A DNA stretch of 64,000 nt from positions 17,631 through 81,630 of the forward strand of contig NZ_JACSRA010000005.1 in assembly GCF_014836335.1 (NCBI RefSeq), written 5' to 3'. The notes beneath the pieces are model-generated. The model did no database searches. It saw only the letters and a list, made by a program, of their open reading frames with translations, and was not told the origin of the DNA. Below are positions 1 through 7,809 of this stretch, one piece after another. The stretch's first letter is position 1. Every line of letters begins with the position of its first letter. The position numbers and the translations under genes were made by a program. This stretch comes from Clostridium cibarium (GTDB lineage: Bacteria > Bacillota > Clostridia > Clostridiales > Clostridiaceae).

Positions 1-54
1 TCCATCCTCTTCGATATAAAAATTATATCTTTCCCTCCTTTTTATTTTAATAAC

Positions 55-789
55 TTAACTCCAAAAAACTATAACCTTTTTTGCTGCTTCATCTACATAT
101 GTCATATATCTTATAGACCTTTCAAACTGACTTCTAGACATACTTATATCTTTAGAAGTATCCCACGGATTTACCACTATTACAGTATCTTTAGTTACAC
201 TTTTTATTGAATAAGAGTGACTTCCGTCTCCTAAAATCCCTTTACTTGGATCTGCTATACTAAAATCACACGCAGCCATAATACCTTTATTAGATTTGCA
301 CTTTGAAGCCATAGTATTCATCATGTTAGTTTTAGCAGTACCTCCATTAATAGTGGCTTGTCCAAATCCAGTCATTGTTGTAAACACATCACAAGCAAAA
401 CAACCATTATAAACATTCATAGCTTTTTGTAACCCAGCTTCTATAACTCTAGCATCAAGGTCACCACTTATGTATGCATTTGCCACATCAGTTTTTGATA
501 CTGTCTGCTTTCCAGCTCCGAAATTTAATGTATAACTGCCGTTACTATTAACAGAAATCATTTTACTTAAAAGATTTTTACCAAATTTACTATTGCTTAA
601 TGCCTGTATTGCAGAAACAGCACCACAATCCCCAACACTTCCTTGGTGAAATGTACTTAGTATTCCATCAAGTTGTAATGTTGGATCACCTTTTGTCCCT
701 GCATAAGCAGATACTGGTGTAAGTAGAGTGCTTAAAGCAATCCCTAAAGATAGACATGAAGTAATAACTTTCATTTTAATTTTTTTCAT
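55..789 (-). CDS. Secreted calpain-like (family C2) cysteine peptidase
   Basis: The 244-residue protein has a typical signal peptide (basic MKKIKMK start, hydrophobic stretch, likely cleavage after AYA near residue 30). The mature part has the calpain catalytic layout: oxyanion Gln and Cys in HQGSVGDCGAVSAIQ (Q49, C55), His in DGSHSYSI (H191) and Asn in VVNPWD (N207). The family normally has GDCW, GHAYS and NPWG, so the Cys is followed here by Gly rather than Trp. At about 215 mature residues it is a bare catalytic domain without calcium-binding C2-like or EF-hand domains. Start ATG follows a GGGGGG-type ribosome binding site. Probably monocistronic, with a terminator upstream at 939-983. The target is unknown. 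Family assignment is by motif; activity is inferred. Confidence 0.75.
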   Translation of the reverse strand: MKKIKMKVITSCLSLGIALSTLLTPVSAYAGTKGDPTLQLDGILSTFHQGSVGDCGAVSAIQALSNSKFGKNLLSKMISVNSNGSYTLNFGAGKQTVSKTDVANAYISGDLDARVIEAGLQKAMNVYNGCFACDVFTTMTGFGQATINGGTAKTNMMNTMASKCKSNKGIMAACDFSIADPSKGILGDGSHSYSIKSVTKDTVIVVNPWDTSKDISMSRSQFERSIRYMTYVDEAAKKVIVFWS

Positions 790-938
790 TTATAATCCCC
801 CCATTTAAGTTTGTTATCAAGAATTTTTAAGTATTTTTATTAATAGAATACATTAATCTGACAACCACTCAAATAGTTTTGTCGTAAAATGAATAAATAT
901 AATCCTAAAGATTTATCTGTATTAAATTTTATAAATAT

Positions 939-983
939 AAAAAGATTGTTTCTCCAATTAATAATAGTAGAAACAATCTTTTT
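939..983 (-). terminator. Hairpin terminator
   Basis: Perfect 15-bp inverted repeat (arms AAAAAGATTGTTTCT and its complement, 15-base loop) with A/T tracts on both sides. It lies downstream of the truncated sugar-binding gene and upstream of the calpain-like gene, both on the minus strand, so it separates the two. Confidence 0.8.
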
Positions 984-1048
984 CTGTAATTTAACAAAAA
1001 GCTTATATACCTTAGATAAAACTTAATTTAATATGGTCCAATTTTAAT

Positions 1049-2056
1049 TCAATATATAGGTTCATATACCATTGGAATAATAATTTCTTTACCATTAAGC
1101 TTTAAATTTGTATCTTTGGTAGAAATCTTATCAGAAAACAAATTAATTCCAACAGTATAAGCAGCATTTGCTATAGTGACAGGATCTTGAAAAACTGTAC
1201 CTGTCATATATCCTTTTTTTATTAAGTCTTTTGCTTCATCTATTCCATCAAGTCCAAAAACAGGAATAGTTTTTAATTTATCCCCCATATTATATCCATA
1301 CTTTTGAAGTGCTTCAATTGCACCAATTGCCATAGCATCATTATTTGAAATTATTGATTCTATTTTGTTGCCATACTTTAAAAAGAGTGAAGAAACCATA
1401 TTCTTTGCCTCTTCTTTATCCCATTCAGCTGGTACTGATGCAAGTTCTTGTGTTTTTATACCTGAATTATTAATTGTACTAATAGAGTACCTACTTCTTT
1501 CGATTGTATAGGGACTAGTTTCTTTTCCCTTTATTATAATGTATTGTAATGTACCATCATTGTTTTTATCCATAGTTGTCTTATTATTTTTCCAAATATC
1601 TGCTATAAGCTTTCCTTGTGCAATCCCAGATCCTACTGCATCTGAAATAAGCACAAATGCCTTATTATATGTACTAAATGCATCTGTTTCTGGAATATCG
1701 GCAGCAATAAGAATTACTGGAATATTTTTTATCTTAAATTTTGAAAAAATTTCCTCTACCACATCTTTTCTTTTTTCAACCATATTTAATATTACAAAAT
1801 CAAAATCACCTTCAATTGAATTGTTTATATTTTCTAACTGTGCAATATTATTTGATTTTGCATCAAAGAAAGTAAATTTAACTTTACTTTCGTTTTCTTT
1901 TTGTATATCCTCAAACCTTTTTCTTATTAATGAAAGAAAGATATCGTTATAACTATAAAATAATGCCGCTACTTTAAGTGGCCTTCCTGTAGGTATTTCA
2001 GAATAATTTTCTATAGCCTTTGGAGTAAAACTTGGTAACTGAATAATTAATATATA
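1049..2056 (-). pseudogene. 5'-truncated galactose/methyl-galactoside ABC transporter substrate-binding protein
   Basis: The reading frame is open from an in-frame stop at 2057-2059 to a stop at 1049. It matches the MglB-type periplasmic binding protein fold: mature N-terminus LKVAALFYSYNDIFLSLIR, then the central TRP-free sugar-binding region, DAMAIGAIEALQKYG and PVFGLDGIDEAKDLIKKG. No ATG, GTG or TTG exists before Met at 1783, which is deep in the first lobe. The signal peptide and lipobox that such proteins need are absent. The upstream 170 bases carry no gene, and no mglA or mglC partner is nearby. It is therefore most likely a remnant whose 5' end was deleted; initiation at the internal ATG would give about 244 residues lacking half of lobe I. 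Confidence 0.75.
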
Positions 2057-2237
2057 TTAAACAATTCAAAGTTAAATAGAAAATTAATTAATTCAAGATT
2101 CAAAATCGATATATTACGATAAATTTATTGTAATATGGTAAGAATTTTATTATTATTACTACAATACTTAGTTATAATTTACTAAATATATAATTAATAT
2201 CAAGTATTGTAAAAAATAAAAACTGGGGGGATGAAAA

Positions 2238-2999
2238 ATGTTAAACAGAAAAAGAATTCTTACTACCTTAGTAGCATTAGTTATGACTAGTTCTTTAACG
2301 ATGATTGGTAATACTGCTTCTGCTACAACAACTTTAAACGCACCAGGAAATACTTTTGCTGCACCAGCTTTAAGCAGCACACCAAAAATACTCAACTCAA
2401 ATGCAACCGGCATCCATGACGGCTACAACTATGAACTGTGGAAGGATTATGGAAACACAAGCATGACTCTTAAAGCTGGTGGTTCATTCAGTTGTCGTTG
2501 GAGTAATATCGGGAATGCCTTATTCCGTAAAGGCAAGAAATTCAATGAAACTCAGACATACAAGCAACTTGGCAATATATCAGTAAACTTTAATTGCGAC
2601 TACCAACCATCCGGCAACTCATATTTGTGTGTATATGGATGGACAAGTAGTCCACTAGTAGAATATTATATAGTCGATAGTTGGGGAACTTGGAGACCAC
2701 CTGGAGCATCACCAAAGGGTACTATTAACGTTGATGGTGGTACGTATGACATATATGAAACCCTAAGAGTCAACCAACCTTCCATTAAAGGAAATAGTAC
2801 GACCTTTAAGCAATATTGGAGTGTACGTAGAACAAAACGCACAAGCGGAACCATATCTGTTAGCAAACACTTCGATGCTTGGGAGAGTAAGGGAATGAAG
2901 TTAGGAAAAATGTATGAAACAGCGTTTAATATCGAAGGATATCAAAGTAGTGGAAGCGCTGACGTACGTAATATGTCAATTAATATTGGCGGCAGATAG
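2238..2999 (+). CDS. Secreted GH11 endo-1,4-beta-xylanase
   Basis: The 253-residue protein has a signal peptide (cleavage near ASA, residue 29), a short linker and a single GH11 beta-jelly-roll. The catalytic pair is visible: nucleophile Glu142 in [12 protein letters not shown] and acid/base Glu233 in [14 protein letters not shown]. It hydrolyses internal beta-1,4 xylosyl bonds outside the cell. No carbohydrate-binding module is attached. The start follows GGGGGGATGAAAA. From about 2400 on, the gene is visibly richer in G+C and uses CGT, CGC and ACG codons that are rare in neighbouring genes, whereas the signal peptide region is host-like. This suggests an acquired catalytic domain joined to a resident secretion signal. 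It ends in a terminator at 3049. Confidence 0.95.
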   Translation: MLNRKRILTTLVALVMTSSLTMIGNTASATTTLNAPGNTFAAPALSSTPKILNSNATGIHDGYNYELWKDYGNTSMTLKAGGSFSCRWSNIGNALFRKGKKFNETQTYKQLGNISVNFNCDYQPSGNSYLCVYGWTSSPLVEYYIVDSWGTWRPPGASPKGTINVDGGTYDIYETLRVNQPSIKGNSTTFKQYWSVRRTKRTSGTISVSKHFDAWESKGMKLGKMYETAFNIEGYQSSGSADVRNMSINIGGR

Positions 3000-3048
3000 T
3001 AATATATTCTGGTGACAAAATTAGGTTTAGTGAAACATACTCAAAAAG

Positions 3049-3080
3049 GTGGATTCAAATTAACGAATCCACTTTTTTTT
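3049..3080 (+). terminator. Terminator of GH11 xylanase gene
   Basis: Stem GTGGATTC/GAATCCAC (8 bp, 8-base loop) followed directly by eight T residues on the plus strand, about 50 bases after the xylanase stop. Confidence 0.85.
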
Positions 3081-3157
3081 AATTTCATTTAAATAATTAT
3101 AGTTAACATCAGAAAATGCAATATTGAAATTTTCACAAGACTACCTATATTCTAACT

Positions 3158-4213
3158 TTATAGTCTCCACCCGTCTTTGCCTGATAAAACATTAGCTTTA
3201 GTATACCTAGAAGCTTGGCTACTATTAAGTGCTTTTGACCAAGGTACTCTCTTTGATCTATTTGCACCAATACCTGTACATCCATACTCCTCAAGCAAAG
3301 CAGTGTTATTATTATTGTTATTCATTTTTAACCATCCTGCTGGGTTAACTGGTGCATTTAATTTGCAATTTATATATGACACATGGCAGTAGTCTCCATA
3401 AGTTCTTCCAAGATAAACTGTTGAAGGTGTTTTCCAACGAGGATTAGTACGAGATGTATAATTAACATCTCCATTAGCAGTTAAGGTACAATTTAAAAAT
3501 ACATATCCATACTTTTGTCCCTGAGGTGTATTAGCAGCTGTATACATGCCACCATCCCTTAACTCATTTAATGTACAATTATCAAATAATGCAGTAGCAC
3601 CTCCCCAAATAAAATCAACACTACCTTGTATAAAACAATCCTTAAAATATACTCTAGATTTATCTACTCCATATGTATATGCACATAAGGTATCTTGTCC
3701 ACTATAAAAATTACAATTATTAAAACTTATTCTATCTCCATATGTATAAACGCAAGATGCTTGAACATCTTTTCCTGTATCCTTTAAATGGCTATTTTCA
3801 AAGCTGATATTTTGTGCAATAAAATCATTTTCTCCAACTGTCAAAGCAGCACAATCTGCTGAGCCATATTTTCCTCCACCAGGTTTAGGATCCCCATTTG
3901 CAACATTATAAGTTAATTTCGTATTGTTTTTATTTTCACCTATTATACTTATATAAGGTTTTGAAATAGTAATCTTCTCTTTATAAACACCTTTTTTTAC
4001 ATGTATAGTCTTTCTTTTAGCATCATTAATCTTTGCTAGATAGTTATAAGCCTCTGTAATAGTTTTATAATTTCCACTACCATCTTTAGCAACAGTAATA
4101 TCATAGGTTGCTGCAGATACCACTTGTTTTGGCAAAATTACTACTCCAAAAACACCTAAAATAAATGTGCAAACAACTGTAAAACATATTTTTTTTAATT
4201 GTGATTTAACCAT
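3158..4213 (-). CDS. Secreted pectin methylesterase (CE8)
   Basis: The 351-residue protein has an N-terminal signal (residues 1 to about 35) and a single right-handed beta-helix pectinesterase domain. Hallmarks are the acid Asp174 in SGQDTL, the nucleophile Asp200 in GSVDFIWGG (family consensus GTVDFIFG) and Arg270 in YLGRTYG (family LGRPW). It removes methyl esters from homogalacturonan, releasing methanol and exposing pectate to lyases, none of which is in this window. An asparagine run occurs near residues 298-303. The ATG follows GGAGG at ordinary spacing. A long 5' region with a stable hairpin (4257-4293) precedes it. Confidence 0.93.
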   Translation of the reverse strand: MVKSQLKKICFTVVCTFILGVFGVVILPKQVVSAATYDITVAKDGSGNYKTITEAYNYLAKINDAKRKTIHVKKGVYKEKITISKPYISIIGENKNNTKLTYNVANGDPKPGGGKYGSADCAALTVGENDFIAQNISFENSHLKDTGKDVQASCVYTYGDRISFNNCNFYSGQDTLCAYTYGVDKSRVYFKDCFIQGSVDFIWGGATALFDNCTLNELRDGGMYTAANTPQGQKYGYVFLNCTLTANGDVNYTSRTNPRWKTPSTVYLGRTYGDYCHVSYINCKLNAPVNPAGWLKMNNNNNNTALLEEYGCTGIGANRSKRVPWSKALNSSQASRYTKANVLSGKDGWRL

Positions 4214-4256
4214 AATATAATCCTCCTAAATTTTCATAATCTTTGTTTGTAATTTT

Positions 4257-4293
4257 AATTAAGACGGAATTTGCTTCTTATTCCATCTTAATT
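4257..4293 (-). promoter_or_regulatory. Stem-loop in the 5' region of the pectinesterase gene
   Basis: Arms of about 14 bp (AATTAAGATGGAAT on the minus strand) with a 9-base loop, 44 bases upstream of the pectinesterase start. The single mismatch in DNA becomes a G-U pair in minus-strand RNA, so the structure is fully paired only in the pectinesterase transcript. No T-run follows, so it is not an obvious terminator. It may be an mRNA leader element; function is inferred. The rest of 4294-4670 shows only AT-rich sequence with no gene. Confidence 0.45.
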
Positions 4294-4691
4294 TAAGAAA
4301 CTACTGGAAATTAGTATACTAATATTTGTTGAATATTTATAAAAATATTCTCATAACATAAGATTTTAATAAATAGATTTATCTTGAAATAGTCAAAATA
4401 ATTCGTGAAAAGTGAATATTCTATATGTTTCGAGGTTATTTTCTATAAAATAAGAAAATGTTATGTACTAATTCTTTTACAAAACTATTTTAATATTTAC
4501 TAGTAGTTAAACTATTTTATGTAATAAAAACCTTTAAAACTTAATGTATAAATAGTAAAATATACATTATTAAACCAAGTTTAACCATAATATTTTATTT
4601 ACTCACCCCTACTCTTTCCTAATTCATTTCTTTAGGTCCATTAATTCATTAATTTAAATACTTTTTCTAATAGAAAGGTGTGATTAATTTT

Positions 4692-5252
4692 ATGTCTGTA
4701 TCATTTATTACTAAAAAAGCGTTAGCTAATTCTTTAAAATTGCTCATGAAAGAAAATTTAATAAGCAAAATAACTGTAAAAATGGTTACTGATACATGTG
4801 GAGTTTCAAGACATACATTTTATAATCACTTCCACGATGTATATGACTTGCTTGAATGGATATTTGAAAATGAAGTTATAGATGAACTTGATGAATGTTG
4901 CAACTTATCAAACTGGAAAAATGGAGTTTGTCTTGTTCTCCGATATACCTTAGATAACAAATCTATATGTATTAATACTTGCAAATCACTCGGTCGTGAA
5001 CTCCTTGAAGTATTTTTACAAAAAACTTTTCATAAAGTGCTAATAGGTGTTATTGCAGAAATAACTCAAAATATGGACGTTGATGAAAAAATAAAAAATC
5101 AGGTAGCTACATTTTTTGCCTATGCTATAACTGGCGAATTTTTACATTGGATTAATAGTGGATTAATAGAGAAAAAAGAAGATATTGCTGACAGAATTGA
5201 AATAATGCTAGATGGTACCATTTTAAGAATTATGACGACTAATAAGAAATAA
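4692..5252 (+). CDS. TetR-family transcriptional regulator next to oleate hydratase
   Basis: A 186-residue protein. Residues 1-50 form a TetR-type DNA-binding domain: SFITKKALANSLKLLM, then ISKITVKMVTDTCGVSRHTF with YNHFHDVYDLLEW, the usual TFYNHF recognition helix end. The C-terminal helical region resembles the DhaS/TetR_C_8 type. I chose ATG 4692 because a GGTG-containing ribosome site lies about 11 bases upstream; an in-frame GTG at 4680 would overlap that site. It lies 137 bases before and in the same direction as oleate hydratase, so it probably senses fatty acids and controls that gene, possibly through the inverted repeat at 5332-5362. That role is inference. Confidence 0.85.
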   Translation: MSVSFITKKALANSLKLLMKENLISKITVKMVTDTCGVSRHTFYNHFHDVYDLLEWIFENEVIDELDECCNLSNWKNGVCLVLRYTLDNKSICINTCKSLGRELLEVFLQKTFHKVLIGVIAEITQNMDVDEKIKNQVATFFAYAITGEFLHWINSGLIEKKEDIADRIEIMLDGTILRIMTTNKK

Positions 5253-5253
5253 A

Positions 5254-5285
5254 TTACACATTTCTTTAAATATGTGCAATTTTTT
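5254..5285 (+). terminator. Weak terminator after tetR-like gene
   Basis: A short hairpin (CACAT/ATGTG extended by TT/AA around one mismatch) followed by six T residues, immediately after the regulator stop codon. Stem is short, so readthrough is likely. Confidence 0.45.
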
Positions 5286-5306
5286 CACATATTACATTTC
5301 TGTCCA

Positions 5307-5362
5307 TTGAACATAATCTTCACTAAACTGTAAAATATAGGTATATTAAATATCTATATTTT
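5307..5362 (+). promoter_or_regulatory. Oleate hydratase promoter with inverted-repeat operator candidate
   Basis: A -35 TTGAAC (5307-5312), 18-base spacer and -10 TAAAAT (5331-5336). A perfect 9-13-9 inverted repeat with arms AAAATATAG (5332-5340) and CTATATTTT (5354-5362) begins within the -10 and covers the expected start site. Placement suits repression by the adjacent TetR-family protein. The promoter is read by eye and the AT-rich arms could arise by chance. Confidence 0.5.
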
Positions 5363-5388
5363 ATTTGTTTAAGAAAGGAAGTAGTTTT

Positions 5389-7083
5389 ATGAATAATTAT
5401 CAAAGAATTAATCCAATTAAACCAAAGAATATTGAATCAAGAAAAGCATACTTAATAGGAGGTGGAATAGGTTCCTTATCAGCAGCAGCTTTTTTAATAA
5501 AAGACGGCCATATGCCAGGAAATAACATTCATGTGATTGAACAGCTTGATATCCTTGGAGGTTCAATGGATGGCGCAGGAACTGCAGAAAAAGGCTATAC
5601 TGCAAGAGGCGGTAGAGAAATAGAAGAACATTTTGAATGCTTTATGGAGCTTTATAGTTTCATTCCTTCTTTAACTGATAAAAACAGAAGCGTATTAGAT
5701 GAATTTCGCGAACTTAATATAGAAGAACCAATTGAATCCCACTGCAGATTAGTACACAATCAAGGAGAGAAGGCAGACTTTTCAACTCTTGGATTATCAA
5801 AGGGACATGCTATGGAGCTTACAAAACTTCATTTGTCTACAGAGGAAGCCCTAGGTTCAACTACTATAGAAGAATTTTTTACTCCTAGTTTCTTCAATAC
5901 AAACTTCTGGTATTTCTGGGCAACCATGTTTGCATTTGAAAAATGGCATAGTGTCGTTGAAGTAAAACGTTATATGGAAAGATTCATGCATTTAATAGGT
6001 GGTATGAATAAATTAAAAGGTATACTTCACACTGAATATAATCAATATGATTCTTTAATACTTCCTCTTATTACATGGCTTAAAGATCAAGGTGTATGCT
6101 TTGATAGCTGCTGTAAAGCTACAGATATTGATTTTGATTTTACAAATAATCAAAAGATTGCAAAAGCAATTCACTATACTAAAGATGGTAAAAATGAAAT
6201 CATTAATGTAAATGAAGATGATATTGTATTATTTACTAACGGATCTATGACAGAAAACACAACAAGGGGCGACATTGATCATCCTGCTATTATAAATAGA
6301 TCAGAAGATAAAGGTTGTTTTAGTTTATGGGAAAAGCTAGCAAAGAAGTCACCTGACTTTGGACACCCTGAAAAATTCTGTACTAATATAGATAAATCAA
6401 AATGGATGTCCTTTACTGTTACCTTAAAGGATGATGACATTGTCTTCCCTCATATTTATAATCTTACAGGAGATAAGCCTGGTATGGGTGGTTTAGTTAC
6501 AATAAAGGATTCTAACTGGTTTATGAGCTGGGTTGTACCAAAACATCCACACTTTATTAATCAACCTGATAACGTAAAAGTTCTTTGGGCATATGCATTA
6601 AATCTTGATGTACCAGGAAACTATATTAAAAAGACATATTCAGATTGTACAGGCCGTGAAATGTTTGAAGAACTCCTTTACCACATGGGATTAGAAGATA
6701 AGATTCCTGAAATTCTATCTCATACAGTAAACGTAATTCCTAGCATGATGCCTTACATCACTGCACAATTTATGCCTCGTGTTCCAGGCGATAGACCTAA
6801 TGTAATTCCAGAAGGAAGTAAAAACTTTGGTTTCCTAGGACAATTTGCAGAAGTTCCTGAAGACTGCGTATTCACAGTAGAATATTCAGTAAGAAGTGCA
6901 ATTATGGCTGTATATGGATTACTAGGTCTTGAGAAAACATTAGATCCTGTATATCCAAGCAAATATGATATTCGTGTATTAATTAATGCAGCAAAAACTT
7001 GTCTTGGTATTGATAAACTTCCACTTAAGAATATACCACTAGGTGAATTTTTTAAGAATACAGAAATTGAAAAATTACTATAA
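5389..7083 (+). CDS. ohyA: Oleate hydratase (FAD-dependent, MCRA family)
   Basis: The 564-residue protein is collinear with bacterial oleate hydratases. It has an FAD-binding GGGIGSLSAAAF motif at residues 24-35, IEQLDILGGSMDGAG, and the GGRE motif (about residues 74-77) whose Arg-Glu pair is catalytic in the family. It hydrates the cis-9 double bond of unsaturated fatty acids to 10-hydroxy fatty acids, a detoxification reaction at the membrane surface. ATG 5389 was chosen because AAAGGAAG lies 8-15 bases upstream; the frame extends to a TTG at 5365 without a ribosome site. Likely controlled by the upstream TetR protein. Followed by a strong bidirectional terminator. Confidence 0.95.
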   Translation: MNNYQRINPIKPKNIESRKAYLIGGGIGSLSAAAFLIKDGHMPGNNIHVIEQLDILGGSMDGAGTAEKGYTARGGREIEEHFECFMELYSFIPSLTDKNRSVLDEFRELNIEEPIESHCRLVHNQGEKADFSTLGLSKGHAMELTKLHLSTEEALGSTTIEEFFTPSFFNTNFWYFWATMFAFEKWHSVVEVKRYMERFMHLIGGMNKLKGILHTEYNQYDSLILPLITWLKDQGVCFDSCCKATDIDFDFTNNQKIAKAIHYTKDGKNEIINVNEDDIVLFTNGSMTENTTRGDIDHPAIINRSEDKGCFSLWEKLAKKSPDFGHPEKFCTNIDKSKWMSFTVTLKDDDIVFPHIYNLTGDKPGMGGLVTIKDSNWFMSWVVPKHPHFINQPDNVKVLWAYALNLDVPGNYIKKTYSDCTGREMFEELLYHMGLEDKIPEILSHTVNVIPSMMPYITAQFMPRVPGDRPNVIPEGSKNFGFLGQFAEVPEDCVFTVEYSVRSAIMAVYGLLGLEKTLDPVYPSKYDIRVLINAAKTCLGIDKLPLKNIPLGEFFKNTEIEKLL

Positions 7084-7087
7084 TTCA

Positions 7088-7134
7088 TAAAACTTGAAGG
7101 AATACTTAGAGATCTAAGTATTCCTTCAAGTTTT
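7088..7134. terminator. Bidirectional terminator
   Basis: About 21-bp near-perfect inverted repeat centred near 7111 (arms starting AAAACTTGAAGGAATACTTA), A-rich on the left and T-rich on the right. It serves both the converging oleate hydratase and TSUP genes. Confidence 0.9.
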
Positions 7135-7161
7135 ATTTACATACTATATTTCTTTTTTAGA

Positions 7162-7524
7162 TTACTTTCCCAAAAAGGTTTTTATTCCAACCAAAATAAT
7201 GAATATACCAAAAGCTTTTTTCATTATGTTCATAGGAAGAATATTAGCTAATTGACCTCCGAATTTAGCTGCAATTAACATAGTAATACAAATAACTATA
7301 CCAGCAACTATATTTGTATTTCCTTTCTTATAATATTCCATAAATGCAAGTATCCCAACAGGTGGAAGCATAGCCACCAAAGAAGTTCCCTGAGCTTGTA
7401 ATTGAGAAAATCCTTTTAAAAACATTAATGCTGGAATAATTATTATTCCTCCTCCAATTCCAAATAATCCACTTAAAGTGCCTGCTGCAATACCAATTAC
7501 TGCATAAATTAATACATCTAGCAT
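7162..7524 (-). CDS. Half-size TSUP (TauE/SafE) membrane permease
   Basis: A 120-residue hydrophobic protein with about four membrane segments. It carries the family's repeat-start signature: GIAAGTLSGLFGIGGGIIIIP, with ALMF and QAQGTSLVAMLPP after it. TSUP proteins (sulfite, taurine or organosulfur anion exporters) usually have two such halves in about 250 residues. This gene encodes one half and stops normally, as do known half-size members that would have to dimerise. The start follows GGAGGAG. No sulfur genes are nearby, so the substrate is open. Confidence 0.82.
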   Translation of the reverse strand: MLDVLIYAVIGIAAGTLSGLFGIGGGIIIIPALMFLKGFSQLQAQGTSLVAMLPPVGILAFMEYYKKGNTNIVAGIVICITMLIAAKFGGQLANILPMNIMKKAFGIFIILVGIKTFLGK

Positions 7525-7809
7525 TATTCTCCTCCTTTATTTATTATAAAAATTTCATATTATATTTCACAATTATTAGCTTTTTCATTTTATGATAGTA
7601 ATCCCTCTTACTCTTATTCTACCCATTAACTTCTATCTCATAGTAATTAAATATATTCTTTGTTTATATAATTAAAAATTAAAACTAGACCTCTCTAAAT
7701 AAAAAAGTCGTAATCGGCTCTATATCATTCTTAAAAGGCCATGCACTCCACTTCTATTATGATACAATATTACATAATATACAAATTAAACTAAATCAAG
7801 GAGGTAATT
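7525..7809. other. Intergenic region without a recognised gene
   Basis: 285 bases between diverging TSUP and GH10 genes. It holds the TSUP ribosome site at its left edge and the GH10 ribosome site (AAGGAGG) at its right. No ORF with a ribosome site and no clear palindrome were found; it must carry both promoters. Confidence 0.6.

Noticed and set aside
24..40. Strong Shine-Dalgarno-like sequence (minus strand) at the left edge, suggesting a gene starting downstream of the calpain-like gene
   Set aside because: No ATG, GTG or TTG lies at usable spacing; the only ATG is at the very edge of the window, so a gene cannot be supported.
7162..7524. Truncated pseudogene of a full-length TSUP permease
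   Set aside because: The gene has its own good ribosome site, an intact frame, a normal stop and a terminator; half-size members of the family are known.
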